A model generated the notes under the pieces. The model did not search any database. It was not told where the DNA came from and was given only the letters and a program-made list of their open reading frames with translations. Below, one piece after another: positions 21,668 to 30,446 of a stretch of 64,000 nt of DNA; the stretch's first letter is position 1; the number at the start of each line of letters is the position of its first letter. The DNA lies in contig JAMXDE010000006.1 of the NCBI GenBank assembly GCA_026770025.1, positions 2,176,001-2,240,000 on the forward strand, in the 5' to 3' direction. Source of the stretch: Craspedostauros australis. Taxonomy: Eukaryota > Bacillariophyta > Bacillariophyceae > Mastogloiales > Achnanthaceae. A program made the position numbers and the translations under genes.

Positions 21668-23302
21668 TCATCTGAATGGGCCACGTCCTTGCATCAGTCT
21701 GGATTGGAGTTTGCGCAGCCCCTTACCGCACTGGGATTGCGTCTGCCACCAATCCATCAAGTCTTCATACGTCTTGCGTTGCTGCGCCGGGCCATGGAGC
21801 CTCGAACACAGGCTGCACATGGCGTGACCAAAATTGTTTCTACCTTCCTGTTGGGACGCGGGTGGCGTTTGCGAAATATGCTGCTGGCGATCGACACCCA
21901 TGTCAGTTGTAGTCCACGGTGCGACAGCGTCGTAGTGATCCTTCCACCAGAAATATGACAAGTATTCCTCAGGATGATCATGCAAATACCAAAGATGGTC
22001 CGCCAATGCCTTCGGACTTGCAAAGTCCAACACGTTCAAATGCGAATGCGGTGGTGCGATGGCAGAGTAGTTCGCCGCGCCGAGCACGACGGGCAGTATG
22101 GATTGCTGCATCCGACCAAAGAACTTCTCGGTCACGTAATCGATGCAGAGGGAGTTTTCGAAGGAGAGGTAGAACTTGTAGTCTCGCATCACGGTCTGGG
22201 TGCAATTGTCAACGCCATGGTTGTGCACGGAATACGACTTGTCGCAGGGGATGGGGGTTTGCGCGATGCAACGCTTGGCGGAACCGAAGATGTCCACCGG
22301 GATGTGCTTGGAAAGTTCTTGGACGTACTCGTTCCTCATGGATGCTGTCGGGCGGCAGTTGCCAACGATCCAGGCCACCATCTTGGGACGCCAGGCCAGG
22401 TCACGAAAGGATTGTGGCTTTGTTGGGAGAACCTGTTGGATGAATTGGCCTGCATCGTACGGAATCCAGTTGGGCGATTCGGGGGTGCTGCTGCCGCCTA
22501 TGCCGTTGTGTCGAGGATCGCCTTCGATAATGCTGCCCTTCTTGGCTCCAATCCAACCGTAGGGACGAGGAAAATCGCTGTCCGTGCGGTAAGTCATCGT
22601 CCAGTTGAAGAACCCATTGTACTTTGGCCAGTCCAGACCAAAGTGAATTGGTGATTCCATCGCAAAGAGCACGAATCGTTGGTGAGGCTGCCGCCACTGA
22701 GATGTATCGTCTCGTTGTTCATTCCAGTCGGAGCTGACGCCCGAAAATAGCACAGCGTCGAAATCTCCCGTTGCACCCAAGAGGCTGCGCTCGTGCGTAA
22801 CAGAACACGCATCCACTGGGCAACCATATCGAAGGAATGGCTCCTGCCCGTTCGTCCCAAATTGAAAGCCATCTTCGCCCCAGTATTTGGTGTACAGCAG
22901 AATGTGCTTCAATTCCGACTCTGCCGTCGCCGCATCTCTTTGCGTTGCATTGAATGTCGTCGAAGGGTCAATGTGAAGGAAATCCTTCAAATGGATGAGA
23001 CACGACAACATCAGTCGAAGATTGAGCGCAGCGATGATCATGAAGACCACGATGAAGCTTGTACGTTTGCCTCCTCCTCCTCTGCCTCTGTTTCTGCACT
23101 TGCATCGTTGGGATTGCTGGTTGCGTTGATGATCGGAGCCACTTTCACGACCACGCGTGTATTCGCATCTGCTGCTTCGTCCGTCTCCACCGTCGTCGTC
23201 ATTATCCGTGCGCTCGGCATCACCACCTGGAGGGTTGATCATGGATGGTGATTCATTGACTGCAGAGCTCAGCAGGGTGCCGTCTCGTTTTCGGAGCACC
23301 AT
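21668..23302 (-). CDS. Alpha-1,3-fucosyltransferase family (GT10) protein
   Basis: 544 aa, type II Golgi-like topology: basic, disordered cytosolic tail, signal anchor at about 82-103 (SFIVVFMIIAALNLRLML), stem, then catalytic region. The GT10 signature is clear near residues 375-435: FYLSFENSLCIDYVTEKFF, LPVVLGAANYSAIAPPHSHL and NVLDFASPKALADHLWYL, ending YLSYFWWK. The family transfers fucose from GDP-fucose to N-glycan GlcNAc or related acceptors in the Golgi. The upstream half (about 130-370) carries the usual ESPIHFGLDWPKYNGFFNWTM-like acceptor-side pattern. It is convergent with TEL2 and divergent from reductase copy 2. The duplication edge falls inside this gene (near 22829), so only its 5' third was copied to 9102-9635. 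Confidence 0.9.
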   Translation of the reverse strand: MVLRKRDGTLLSSAVNESPSMINPPGGDAERTDNDDDGGDGRSSRCEYTRGRESGSDHQRNQQSQRCKCRNRGRGGGGKRTSFIVVFMIIAALNLRLMLSCLIHLKDFLHIDPSTTFNATQRDAATAESELKHILLYTKYWGEDGFQFGTNGQEPFLRYGCPVDACSVTHERSLLGATGDFDAVLFSGVSSDWNEQRDDTSQWRQPHQRFVLFAMESPIHFGLDWPKYNGFFNWTMTYRTDSDFPRPYGWIGAKKGSIIEGDPRHNGIGGSSTPESPNWIPYDAGQFIQQVLPTKPQSFRDLAWRPKMVAWIVGNCRPTASMRNEYVQELSKHIPVDIFGSAKRCIAQTPIPCDKSYSVHNHGVDNCTQTVMRDYKFYLSFENSLCIDYVTEKFFGRMQQSILPVVLGAANYSAIAPPHSHLNVLDFASPKALADHLWYLHDHPEEYLSYFWWKDHYDAVAPWTTTDMGVDRQQHISQTPPASQQEGRNNFGHAMCSLCSRLHGPAQQRKTYEDLMDWWQTQSQCGKGLRKLQSRLMQGRGPFR

Positions 23303-23707
23303 GGCGATGTGTCATAATACGTACGGATGCTCATGTGTCGCCATGCATCGCAGAGTGTTCTTGTTCTTGTTGGTGTTGGTGTTGGTGTTGGTGTTGGTGT
23401 TGTTGTGTGTGATGAATGAGCGATTTGCGTTTCGCGCCAAAACTGAAGGGGGTGAATGACATCCACCCCTAGTATTAGGGGGCGTGGAAGATGGATCGTT
23501 CGTCACCCCCAATGATTGGCGCCATCCAATTCTCCTTCCAATTTTCTCACACACAAACTCAACAGATCACATCATTGTTTGGGAGGTCCAATCCACCAAT
23601 CAATCAATCAATCAATCAATCGATCAATCAAGCAAGGCAAGTCGTGAAGCAACATCCATCGTCAACGATCCCCCACAATCACTCTTGCCACTCTTGCTGC
23701 TGAAATC
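23303..23707. promoter_or_regulatory. Divergent promoter region, right copy
   Basis: Separates the intact fucosyltransferase (-) from reductase copy 2 (+). (TTGGTG)n lies at about 23369-23403 and (CAAT)n at 23597-23631. Apart from tract length it is identical to 9636-10058. Confidence 0.5.
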
Positions 23708-24841
23708 ATGCCACTGAGGGCACGTATGCGTTCCTCTTCCTGCCTTGCTGCCTACTTTTCCTTCTGCATCATCATCCGTACGTTACATCTGTCACCATGG
23801 CAGAGCAGAAGTACGAGCATCAACGTTAATGCATGGCCGACAGTCGCTCGCTTCTCGCCGCACAAACAGAGACGATCATACTCGTTGTCGCATGTGTTGC
23901 CGGTGGTCCGTCCAATCCCATCTACGGCTTCTTTGCTTCGCGCAGCCGCCATTCCCAACGATGAGGATCACAGCGACAGTGACAGCGACAACGACGAAAG
24001 CGACACCAACGATGCTGACAATCGCTTCGTTCAAGGTGTCACGTTGAAGATCGCCGTTGATCAGAATTGGGCGGTGGCGGACACATCGGCAGAAGTGTCC
24101 GTGCGCTTCACATGCAGCGATAGCCTGGACATGGTGCATCGATTGCGACGTGACTGCCAAGCAGTGCTGGTGGGTCGCAAGACGGTTGAGGATGACGATT
24201 GCAGTCTGACGGTCCGTCGTGTGACAGCTACGGAACAGCCATATCGCGTGATATTGGACTCGAGGCAGTCGTTGGACATGTCGCGGTATCACATCTTTCA
24301 AGATGGACATAGAACGATCGTGTATCATGGCTGCTATTCTTCTTCTTATTCTTCTTCTTCTCCAGGGGCATTCAATGCATCAGACGATCGACCAACACCA
24401 TCGTTGTCGGAGTGCCAAGTTACCCAAGTGGATGGATATCCAGATGTTCACCTTGTTGGGATCCCAACATCACCAAAAGCAGCGAAAGCAGCGGCAGGAT
24501 CATCGTCATTCGTACCGACGCAGTCTCCTTTTCCTTCGATTCTGCCTCCAGAAACAATCATCCAGCACTTGGCAGATCACTTTGGCATCACATCCGTGAT
24601 GGTGGAAGGTGGCCCAAGGACGGCGATCTCGTTTTTGCAGAGCGGTCTTGTCGATCGGACCATCCTGGTACAGGCTCCGTTTACCTTTGAGCATTCGCAA
24701 GAATCTGGGCTATCTCACAAGGTGTTCCGAGACAGCGGATTGGAGTGCCTTGGCAGCATACCATCGGGAGTTGACACGATCGAATGTTGGTCGCGACCTG
24801 GATTGGGTTGGCCTAATTCGGATCTTTCCAGGTGGCCGTGA
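23708..24841 (+). CDS. RibD C-terminal (pyrimidine reductase) family protein, copy 2
   Basis: 377 aa, intact. Same domain layout as copy 1 (RibD_C fold from about residue 110, VMVEGGPRTAISFLQSGLVD near 297-316). The first 325 residues equal copy 1. Substitutions follow in the tail: A to T in the PF(A/T)FEHS segment, E to K, E to D, R to C and L to S. Both copies remain open, so there is no sign of pseudogenisation. Gene dosage for a riboflavin-type reduction step is one possible reading; the substrate is inferred from family only. Confidence 0.82.
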   Translation: MPLRARMRSSSCLAAYFSFCIIIRTLHLSPWQSRSTSINVNAWPTVARFSPHKQRRSYSLSHVLPVVRPIPSTASLLRAAAIPNDEDHSDSDSDNDESDTNDADNRFVQGVTLKIAVDQNWAVADTSAEVSVRFTCSDSLDMVHRLRRDCQAVLVGRKTVEDDDCSLTVRRVTATEQPYRVILDSRQSLDMSRYHIFQDGHRTIVYHGCYSSSYSSSSPGAFNASDDRPTPSLSECQVTQVDGYPDVHLVGIPTSPKAAKAAAGSSSFVPTQSPFPSILPPETIIQHLADHFGITSVMVEGGPRTAISFLQSGLVDRTILVQAPFTFEHSQESGLSHKVFRDSGLECLGSIPSGVDTIECWSRPGLGWPNSDLSRWP

Positions 24842-24940
24842 CATTGGATTGTGTCGGCACCGATGAATGAGAATACACATTGGGGCTGATTCTGTTTGTA
24901 TTGGGTATTGCATTATTCTATCGTTTAGAATTGCTTCGCT

Positions 24941-27900
24941 TTATGAAATGTCCGTCAGCACGGAATCCTCGTCACCATCATCCGCATCCTCCGCACGCTC
25001 ACCATGGAGGCCGTGCGGTCCTCCATCAACACTTTCCTTCACCGTCGAAGCCTTTGTGCCGTTTGTTGTTGAGTGCCTACCCGAAATCGTGGGCGTGCCA
25101 GCATGTTCCAGGGAATGTATAGTCGCCAGATCAAAGTTGATCGCTATTCCGTGTTGAGGCGCGAACTCAACCATCCTGCCTCCACGCATACTGTTCGTCG
25201 CGGATCTCTTGATCTGCATCTCGTTGATGTAGTTACCACGTTTGGTGCGCAAGTCGTCACACTTGGCAGCTGCACCCCAGGCCTGATAGAACTCCATTGC
25301 TCGGGTGAAGTAAGATCTGGCCAGAGCATCGCTGTCGATGCTGGATCTCAGCACGTGCTCGCCTGCCATCTCACATGCCAATCCGGCCTCGTGGACCTGG
25401 CCGTTGCACTGGGAGAGGTCGATTGCCTTGTCATAGCACTGGCGGACGTAGGTTGGCATGATTGTGCTGGAGGTGATGGATTTGGTTTCTGCGCACAGAA
25501 GCAGATACCGATTGCGTATGACCTTGCCCTTGGTGTCGCATATCTTCTTGAGGTGGTTCTTGCATTTGCGGAGCAGTTTGATGTACCTGCGTTGCTTTGT
25601 CTGCCAGTATCGGTTGGAGGCCATCAATCCAATGAAGAGTGGGATCGTGGTCTGTGAAGTGAAGTCGGTCACCTTGAGCTTGGCCGCCTTGAACTTCTTG
25701 TAGATTATTTCTGCATCCTCATACCTTCCGAAGTAGGTGGTGAGGAACAGCCGCTTCCAGTAGACGGCGATCTGGGTGAGGGCATCGCTCTGTTCGAAAC
25801 GTGTCAGATCTGCGAGGTTCTGCCACTCGATTGAAAGGGTACCCATCATGTGTTTCGCTCCGTCGGTGTATTCCGTGATTGTAATTGTGTGCGCATCATT
25901 CTTGTACATTCGAATTTGTTCGAAGAGTTGGCTGATTGCAGGCATCAAATCTGGAAGTGTTGATCCTTGGATGAATGCGTAGAAGGTGCAAGCAAACAAG
26001 CTCAAGATGGCTCGCTCGAAATCGCCAGCTCGCAAAGCATGGCTATGCGCACGTCGATAATCGGCGAAGACATCGGCCGGCCGTCTATAGAATGGATAAA
26101 CGAACGAAGCTGTTACAAAGTATGCCGCTCCAACAGCCTTGTCGTTGTCTCCCACCTTTTCAGCAATCGCCTTCGACAAACTTGCGAACCTTCTAGCGCT
26201 CTCGCAATAGCCAAGTGTGTTCTGAATCATCGCCAGCATAGCAAAGCCATACGCCGACTGTCCACATATCCCCTCCTTTCGCGTGAGGGCGATGATCTGT
26301 GCGATTCCCAGCACTCCAGAGAGCAAGGCCTGGCACACGAATGCACGGAGGATGAGTTGGCGCAAGATATCCATCGAAGCTAAATGTCGAGAGTCGATCA
26401 TCATGGGGCTTTGGCTCAGGAACTCCTCGTTGGAGACACGGCGGAAGTATGACTTCAGCGACATCATCTGACGAGTAAGGCAAAGCAGGTACCCACGCTT
26501 TGGATACACGCCACAGAGTTGTGCCGCCTCCTCGTTGAGGTGGAGCGCCTCTGCGTTCTTGCCCTGTTGACTGAGAGCCTTCACCATAGCAAGACGCGTC
26601 GGAAGCGTGTCTCGTGCGGGCTCGGCGCGCTTCAGAACTTCGCCACCAATCGCAAAACCGTGGTCGTAGTTGCTCAGCAAGAGTTCGATGTCGCATTGAC
26701 TGCGGAGTAATCGAAGCACCAAGTCGTAGTGGTCCTCCCAAGGATTGCCCTTCAGCTTGCGGAGGGCTGTCGATGCATGCCGGAGGTACGTCGCAGCAGG
26801 CGATAGAGCGGCCATTTGCAGCGCATGCTCGCCCGTTTGAAGATTGCGCTGCAACGTTTCCAAATGATCCTTGCTGGCCACACAGTTCAGATGGTCCGTC
26901 GCTATGAACATGAAACTGGTGTCGTTGCCAGCCGAAGTGCGCGCATGAGTTGTGGAGGAAGAGTCCTGCAGACTACGACTGTGGCTGAGTGATGTATCTG
27001 TGCACAACTCCCACAGACATCGGCCGATACGCAGCCGGAGCTTGGTGCGGACCTCACCGAATGGTACCAGTCCCCGGGCTGCCTCCTGAATACGATCATG
27101 AGCGAAGCGGTAGGTGGTTCCACCGATGGCATTGTGCAAGAGGCCTTCGAGCACGGCTTGCTCCAGCAGCTCGGAAAGGTCGCTGCCACGTTCGTCCGCA
27201 ACAAGTGCAGGGTCGGAATTGGCACGGTCTCTGGAGTGCTCGATGATCTCGTCACTGGCCCGGTTGTGTTTCTCTTCGTAGTCCAGCACGATCTGCAGCA
27301 AGTCAGAATCGAACGATGATCTGATGTACGATGCGATGGCCAGCGCTTTCTGCAGGTCGACAGGCAAAGCCTTCATCTGGGATGAGATGAGACGGAGGAC
27401 ACCCCTTGAATTGGTTGACGATGAACTGAACTGGGAGAGCTCATCGGTATCGAGCTCATCATTCAGCGCCCATTGGGACATGATGCGGTCATACTGGAGG
27501 ATGCTCTTGCGCTCCATCTCTTGTAGCAACTGTACAGAATGGAAGATGTTGCCATTTGTGCGCTTGAAGAGGTAGTCGGTGATCTTGGTGAGAGCATCAT
27601 CTTCCTCATCTTCCCCATCTTCTTCGTCACCACTCGCTACGGGTATGTCGACATCGATGGAGTTGTGCCGGTGAAGGAGTTGAGTGATCCATGAGTGGAG
27701 CTGTTGCTTCGTGAAGCTTGCGACATGAATATTGGTGTATGGTGATGTGAGAGTGCGGTCGTCATGGTCAACGCACTGTGATGCATCATCTCCCACCTCT
27801 TGTGCTTGTGATTGACGCATCTCACTCAGCAGCTTCATGAATGGGACATCGGGATCCAGATCCAGCAGCTCGGTTGGTGAGTGGGGATTGTAGTCTTGTC

Positions 27901-29017
27901 GGATCGTGCCGAGCCACAGGAAGTTGGGATGGCTCATCGTGGTGGACATGAGATCCATGCTCTGCTGGGATGCCCATTGCAGATCATCGAGCACCAGTAT
28001 CATTGGGGATGCCTTCGATGAGATGGAGGTCAAGAGCTGGGAGAAGGCGTACTGGAATCTGTTCCAGACAGTGTCATTGGCAGTGATCTGAGAGGAAGTC
28101 GCTTCGGGTTGTGGTTGTGGTTGTGGTTGTGGTTGTGACTGGGATTGCGGCTTTGGCGACTGGTCGGTATTGTCGTTGACGTTGTTGGCGTCGTTGTTGA
28201 TAAGGATGGAGAGTGATGGCACGAAAGACAGCAGGAGGTTGATCTGTTCGGATGTCAACGTGCTTGCCTTGATCCGAGCTCGCAACCGCTGTAAATCCAT
28301 CCTGTGTGCAGGAGCAGAGGTGCTGGATTTGCCGATGTTTGTATGCGTGGCGGTAGATGTGGCCAGCGCGGCACACCATCCTGAAAATGCTTGCGTGATG
28401 GCGGAGTAGGGATCGTTCTGCTGGTGCTTTTCGAACTTGCCCTTGAGGATGTGCACGCCCATGCCTGTGCTCTTGTTCTGCTGTTCGTGGCGGATCTGAT
28501 CGCAGAAGGCATCCACTAGATGCGACTTGCCGGTTCCGCTTCCACCCCAGACGAATGCAGCCGGGATGGATGGTGAAGCGTCATTGTTGTTCGATCCAAC
28601 TTTGTGGGTGGAGGTGGAGGTGGGGGGAGGGACAGAGGATGACAATGCTGGTGATGTTGACGAAGATGCTGCAGTTGATGGTTGGGCCGTAACGGTCGAT
28701 GGTGCTGGGGAAGTCGCGGTGCCTTTATGCATCATCTGGTTGAAGACTTGATGCAGGATCTGCAGTTCCTGGTCTCTGCCATAACAACTTGTGGTGTTGC
28801 CACCTCCATGGTTCTTCTCAAAAAGGCTGGGGGCCGCAGCAGCGCTCGGATCCATGTCATGTTGCCGAGAGTGATCATGATCCGCGATGTTGCTGGGCGA
28901 CGCTGTGGTGTCGTGCATCGTGGAAGTCGCCGCGGATGACTTGGCCTTTGATGACACCAACGAGGAGGCGTCGTCGTTGCAGCTCACAGTGCTTGCCATT
29001 GTTGTCATTGTCGCCAT
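24941..29017 (-). CDS. Giant AAA/STAND ATPase, copy 2 (apparent chimera)
   Basis: 1358 aa. CYGRDQELQ starts near residue 78, Walker A GGSGTGKS is at 158-165, Walker B LVLDD at 341-345 and FLWLGTIRQDY near 366-376. A (QP)n tract lies at 296-304. The N-terminal ~830 residues and the last ~330 are close to copy 1. The stretch encoded by about 25661-26680 differs strongly from copy 1 and shares blocks with copy 3: LFEQIRMYKN, then ALTQIAVYWKRLFLTTYFGR and IYKKFKAAKL. Over 25678-25796 the DNA matches 31190-31308 with about two differences. The domain reading is as for copy 1: ATP-driven switch plus TPR-like helices, with no output domain. The function is unknown. Confidence 0.85.
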   Translation of the reverse strand: MATMTTMASTVSCNDDASSLVSSKAKSSAATSTMHDTTASPSNIADHDHSRQHDMDPSAAAAPSLFEKNHGGGNTTSCYGRDQELQILHQVFNQMMHKGTATSPAPSTVTAQPSTAASSSTSPALSSSVPPPTSTSTHKVGSNNNDASPSIPAAFVWGGSGTGKSHLVDAFCDQIRHEQQNKSTGMGVHILKGKFEKHQQNDPYSAITQAFSGWCAALATSTATHTNIGKSSTSAPAHRMDLQRLRARIKASTLTSEQINLLLSFVPSLSILINNDANNVNDNTDQSPKPQSQSQPQPQPQPQPEATSSQITANDTVWNRFQYAFSQLLTSISSKASPMILVLDDLQWASQQSMDLMSTTMSHPNFLWLGTIRQDYNPHSPTELLDLDPDVPFMKLLSEMRQSQAQEVGDDASQCVDHDDRTLTSPYTNIHVASFTKQQLHSWITQLLHRHNSIDVDIPVASGDEEDGEDEEDDALTKITDYLFKRTNGNIFHSVQLLQEMERKSILQYDRIMSQWALNDELDTDELSQFSSSSTNSRGVLRLISSQMKALPVDLQKALAIASYIRSSFDSDLLQIVLDYEEKHNRASDEIIEHSRDRANSDPALVADERGSDLSELLEQAVLEGLLHNAIGGTTYRFAHDRIQEAARGLVPFGEVRTKLRLRIGRCLWELCTDTSLSHSRSLQDSSSTTHARTSAGNDTSFMFIATDHLNCVASKDHLETLQRNLQTGEHALQMAALSPAATYLRHASTALRKLKGNPWEDHYDLVLRLLRSQCDIELLLSNYDHGFAIGGEVLKRAEPARDTLPTRLAMVKALSQQGKNAEALHLNEEAAQLCGVYPKRGYLLCLTRQMMSLKSYFRRVSNEEFLSQSPMMIDSRHLASMDILRQLILRAFVCQALLSGVLGIAQIIALTRKEGICGQSAYGFAMLAMIQNTLGYCESARRFASLSKAIAEKVGDNDKAVGAAYFVTASFVYPFYRRPADVFADYRRAHSHALRAGDFERAILSLFACTFYAFIQGSTLPDLMPAISQLFEQIRMYKNDAHTITITEYTDGAKHMMGTLSIEWQNLADLTRFEQSDALTQIAVYWKRLFLTTYFGRYEDAEIIYKKFKAAKLKVTDFTSQTTIPLFIGLMASNRYWQTKQRRYIKLLRKCKNHLKKICDTKGKVIRNRYLLLCAETKSITSSTIMPTYVRQCYDKAIDLSQCNGQVHEAGLACEMAGEHVLRSSIDSDALARSYFTRAMEFYQAWGAAAKCDDLRTKRGNYINEMQIKRSATNSMRGGRMVEFAPQHGIAINFDLATIHSLEHAGTPTISGRHSTTNGTKASTVKESVDGGPHGLHGERAEDADDGDEDSVLTDIS

Positions 29018-30446
29018 TGTCGGCCTTGTCGCCGGCGGATCAGGCTGTGAGTTGGTATCGTTGAGTCGGCTTGAGTCGAGTCTGGGGAAGCGGAGTACGC
29101 ATAGAGTATGTAATTATGATGCCTCCCCTGTTTCCTTCGGTCACTCTGAAACAATTGTTGCGGTGCTGTCGCTCGTACGAGCTTTGGGTATGCATGTACC
29201 TTCGTGTCTGACGAAAGCAGAAGAAAACTGTTTGGCCACCATCATCGTGCCATAGTCGTAACTGCGCGGGCTGCGAGGGTGAATGTTTGCGTGAAGCGTG
29301 ACATCGAAATTGTCAACGAGCCTTCAAGCTCGGCCAGGCCGCTTCCATGATGGACGCGTGCGCTAACACGGTTGGAGCGCTTGACACCCTTTGTGTTTTC
29401 CTTGTTTGGTTTGGGGAGGAACAACCGAGAACCGTGGGACAGGAACGCATTAGACGCCTTTCGCGTTCAGCACAGCGCCTCCTTTTTATCTACAGAGGCG
29501 ATTCCACTCTTTCATTGTGAAGGTCTCCGAACTAATAGTCCCACCCACGCTCCGAACGCCCCACCAAACGCAATCCCGGAATCTATGAGCACTTTTGTGT
29601 CATCATTCTATGTTCTCTGATGTTCGGCAACAAAGACGACGGTTACTCCACTACGAGTATGCCCTCGCACGGAGAAAACGGAGCAGCAGATGATCACTTC
29701 GCAGCCGAAGCCAGGCGCAACCCGCGAAGAACGTTGTTTTCTGGTCTTTTCGTCCTTGGGGTTTGGCGTCTCCACATTCAGTCCCTATCAAGAGTATCAA
29801 CGTGATATCCCTTCCATCGCTTGTTGACATGTTTGGCGTAGTGACTGTATGTCAAGGGTTTGCTGAGTTTTCATGTCTGTTGGTCTACCAAACAAACAGT
29901 TGGGAGAAACAGACGCAACCCCACAAACATACGAGAAGCGAACAGACATTGGTCCAAATGCAACCACAAATCGATATCGACCGGAACCTTCAAGGCCATT
30001 GACTCCATGGATTCAACTCCACACTTGAAACGAAGAATATGGCGCCAATCTTCTTCCCAGACACTTTTCTCGTGTCCAAACTCAACACATCAACGGATGA
30101 CATCAGAGACGACGATGCTCGCCATCGCATTTCACACCAGCTGGGGGCCAGCTCTGGCGTGTGACGATAGATTCAAGCCAATGTATAGTACCGCCCAGGA
30201 GTTGGCCTCATCCCGATCTTGGTAGGTGGTTGCGCGAGAGGGCATGGCCGTATCATGCTCGTGCTTTCCATATCGCGAGCAGCGTGGACACATGCATCAA
30301 CAAGCCTACGATTATGCATGGGCCCAGCACCTATGCTCCCACATCATCACAGGTCATTCCATGATTGGCATGTGCCGCAACACAATTCCATGCTACAGGC
30401 ATGATGTACGACGATTCAGTTGTGTTTCTACTGCCGACGAACTACG
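29018..30446. other. Intergenic region between AAA/STAND copies 2 and 3
   Basis: The part up to 30182 is the duplicated 5' flank of the ATPase gene. The remainder (30183-30446) is the short 3' flank of copy 3. No gene is supported. Confidence 0.5.

Larger units (their letters stand above)
22829..30182. repeat. Segmental duplication, right copy (about 7.4 kb)
   Basis: Direct copy of 9168-16941. From about 9540 to 11030 (here about 23210 to 24680) the copies look identical by eye apart from the TTGGTG length difference, while both flanks carry scattered substitutions. Homology ends at GATAGATTCAAGCCAATGTA, after which 30183 onward differs from 16942 onward. Confidence 0.9.
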
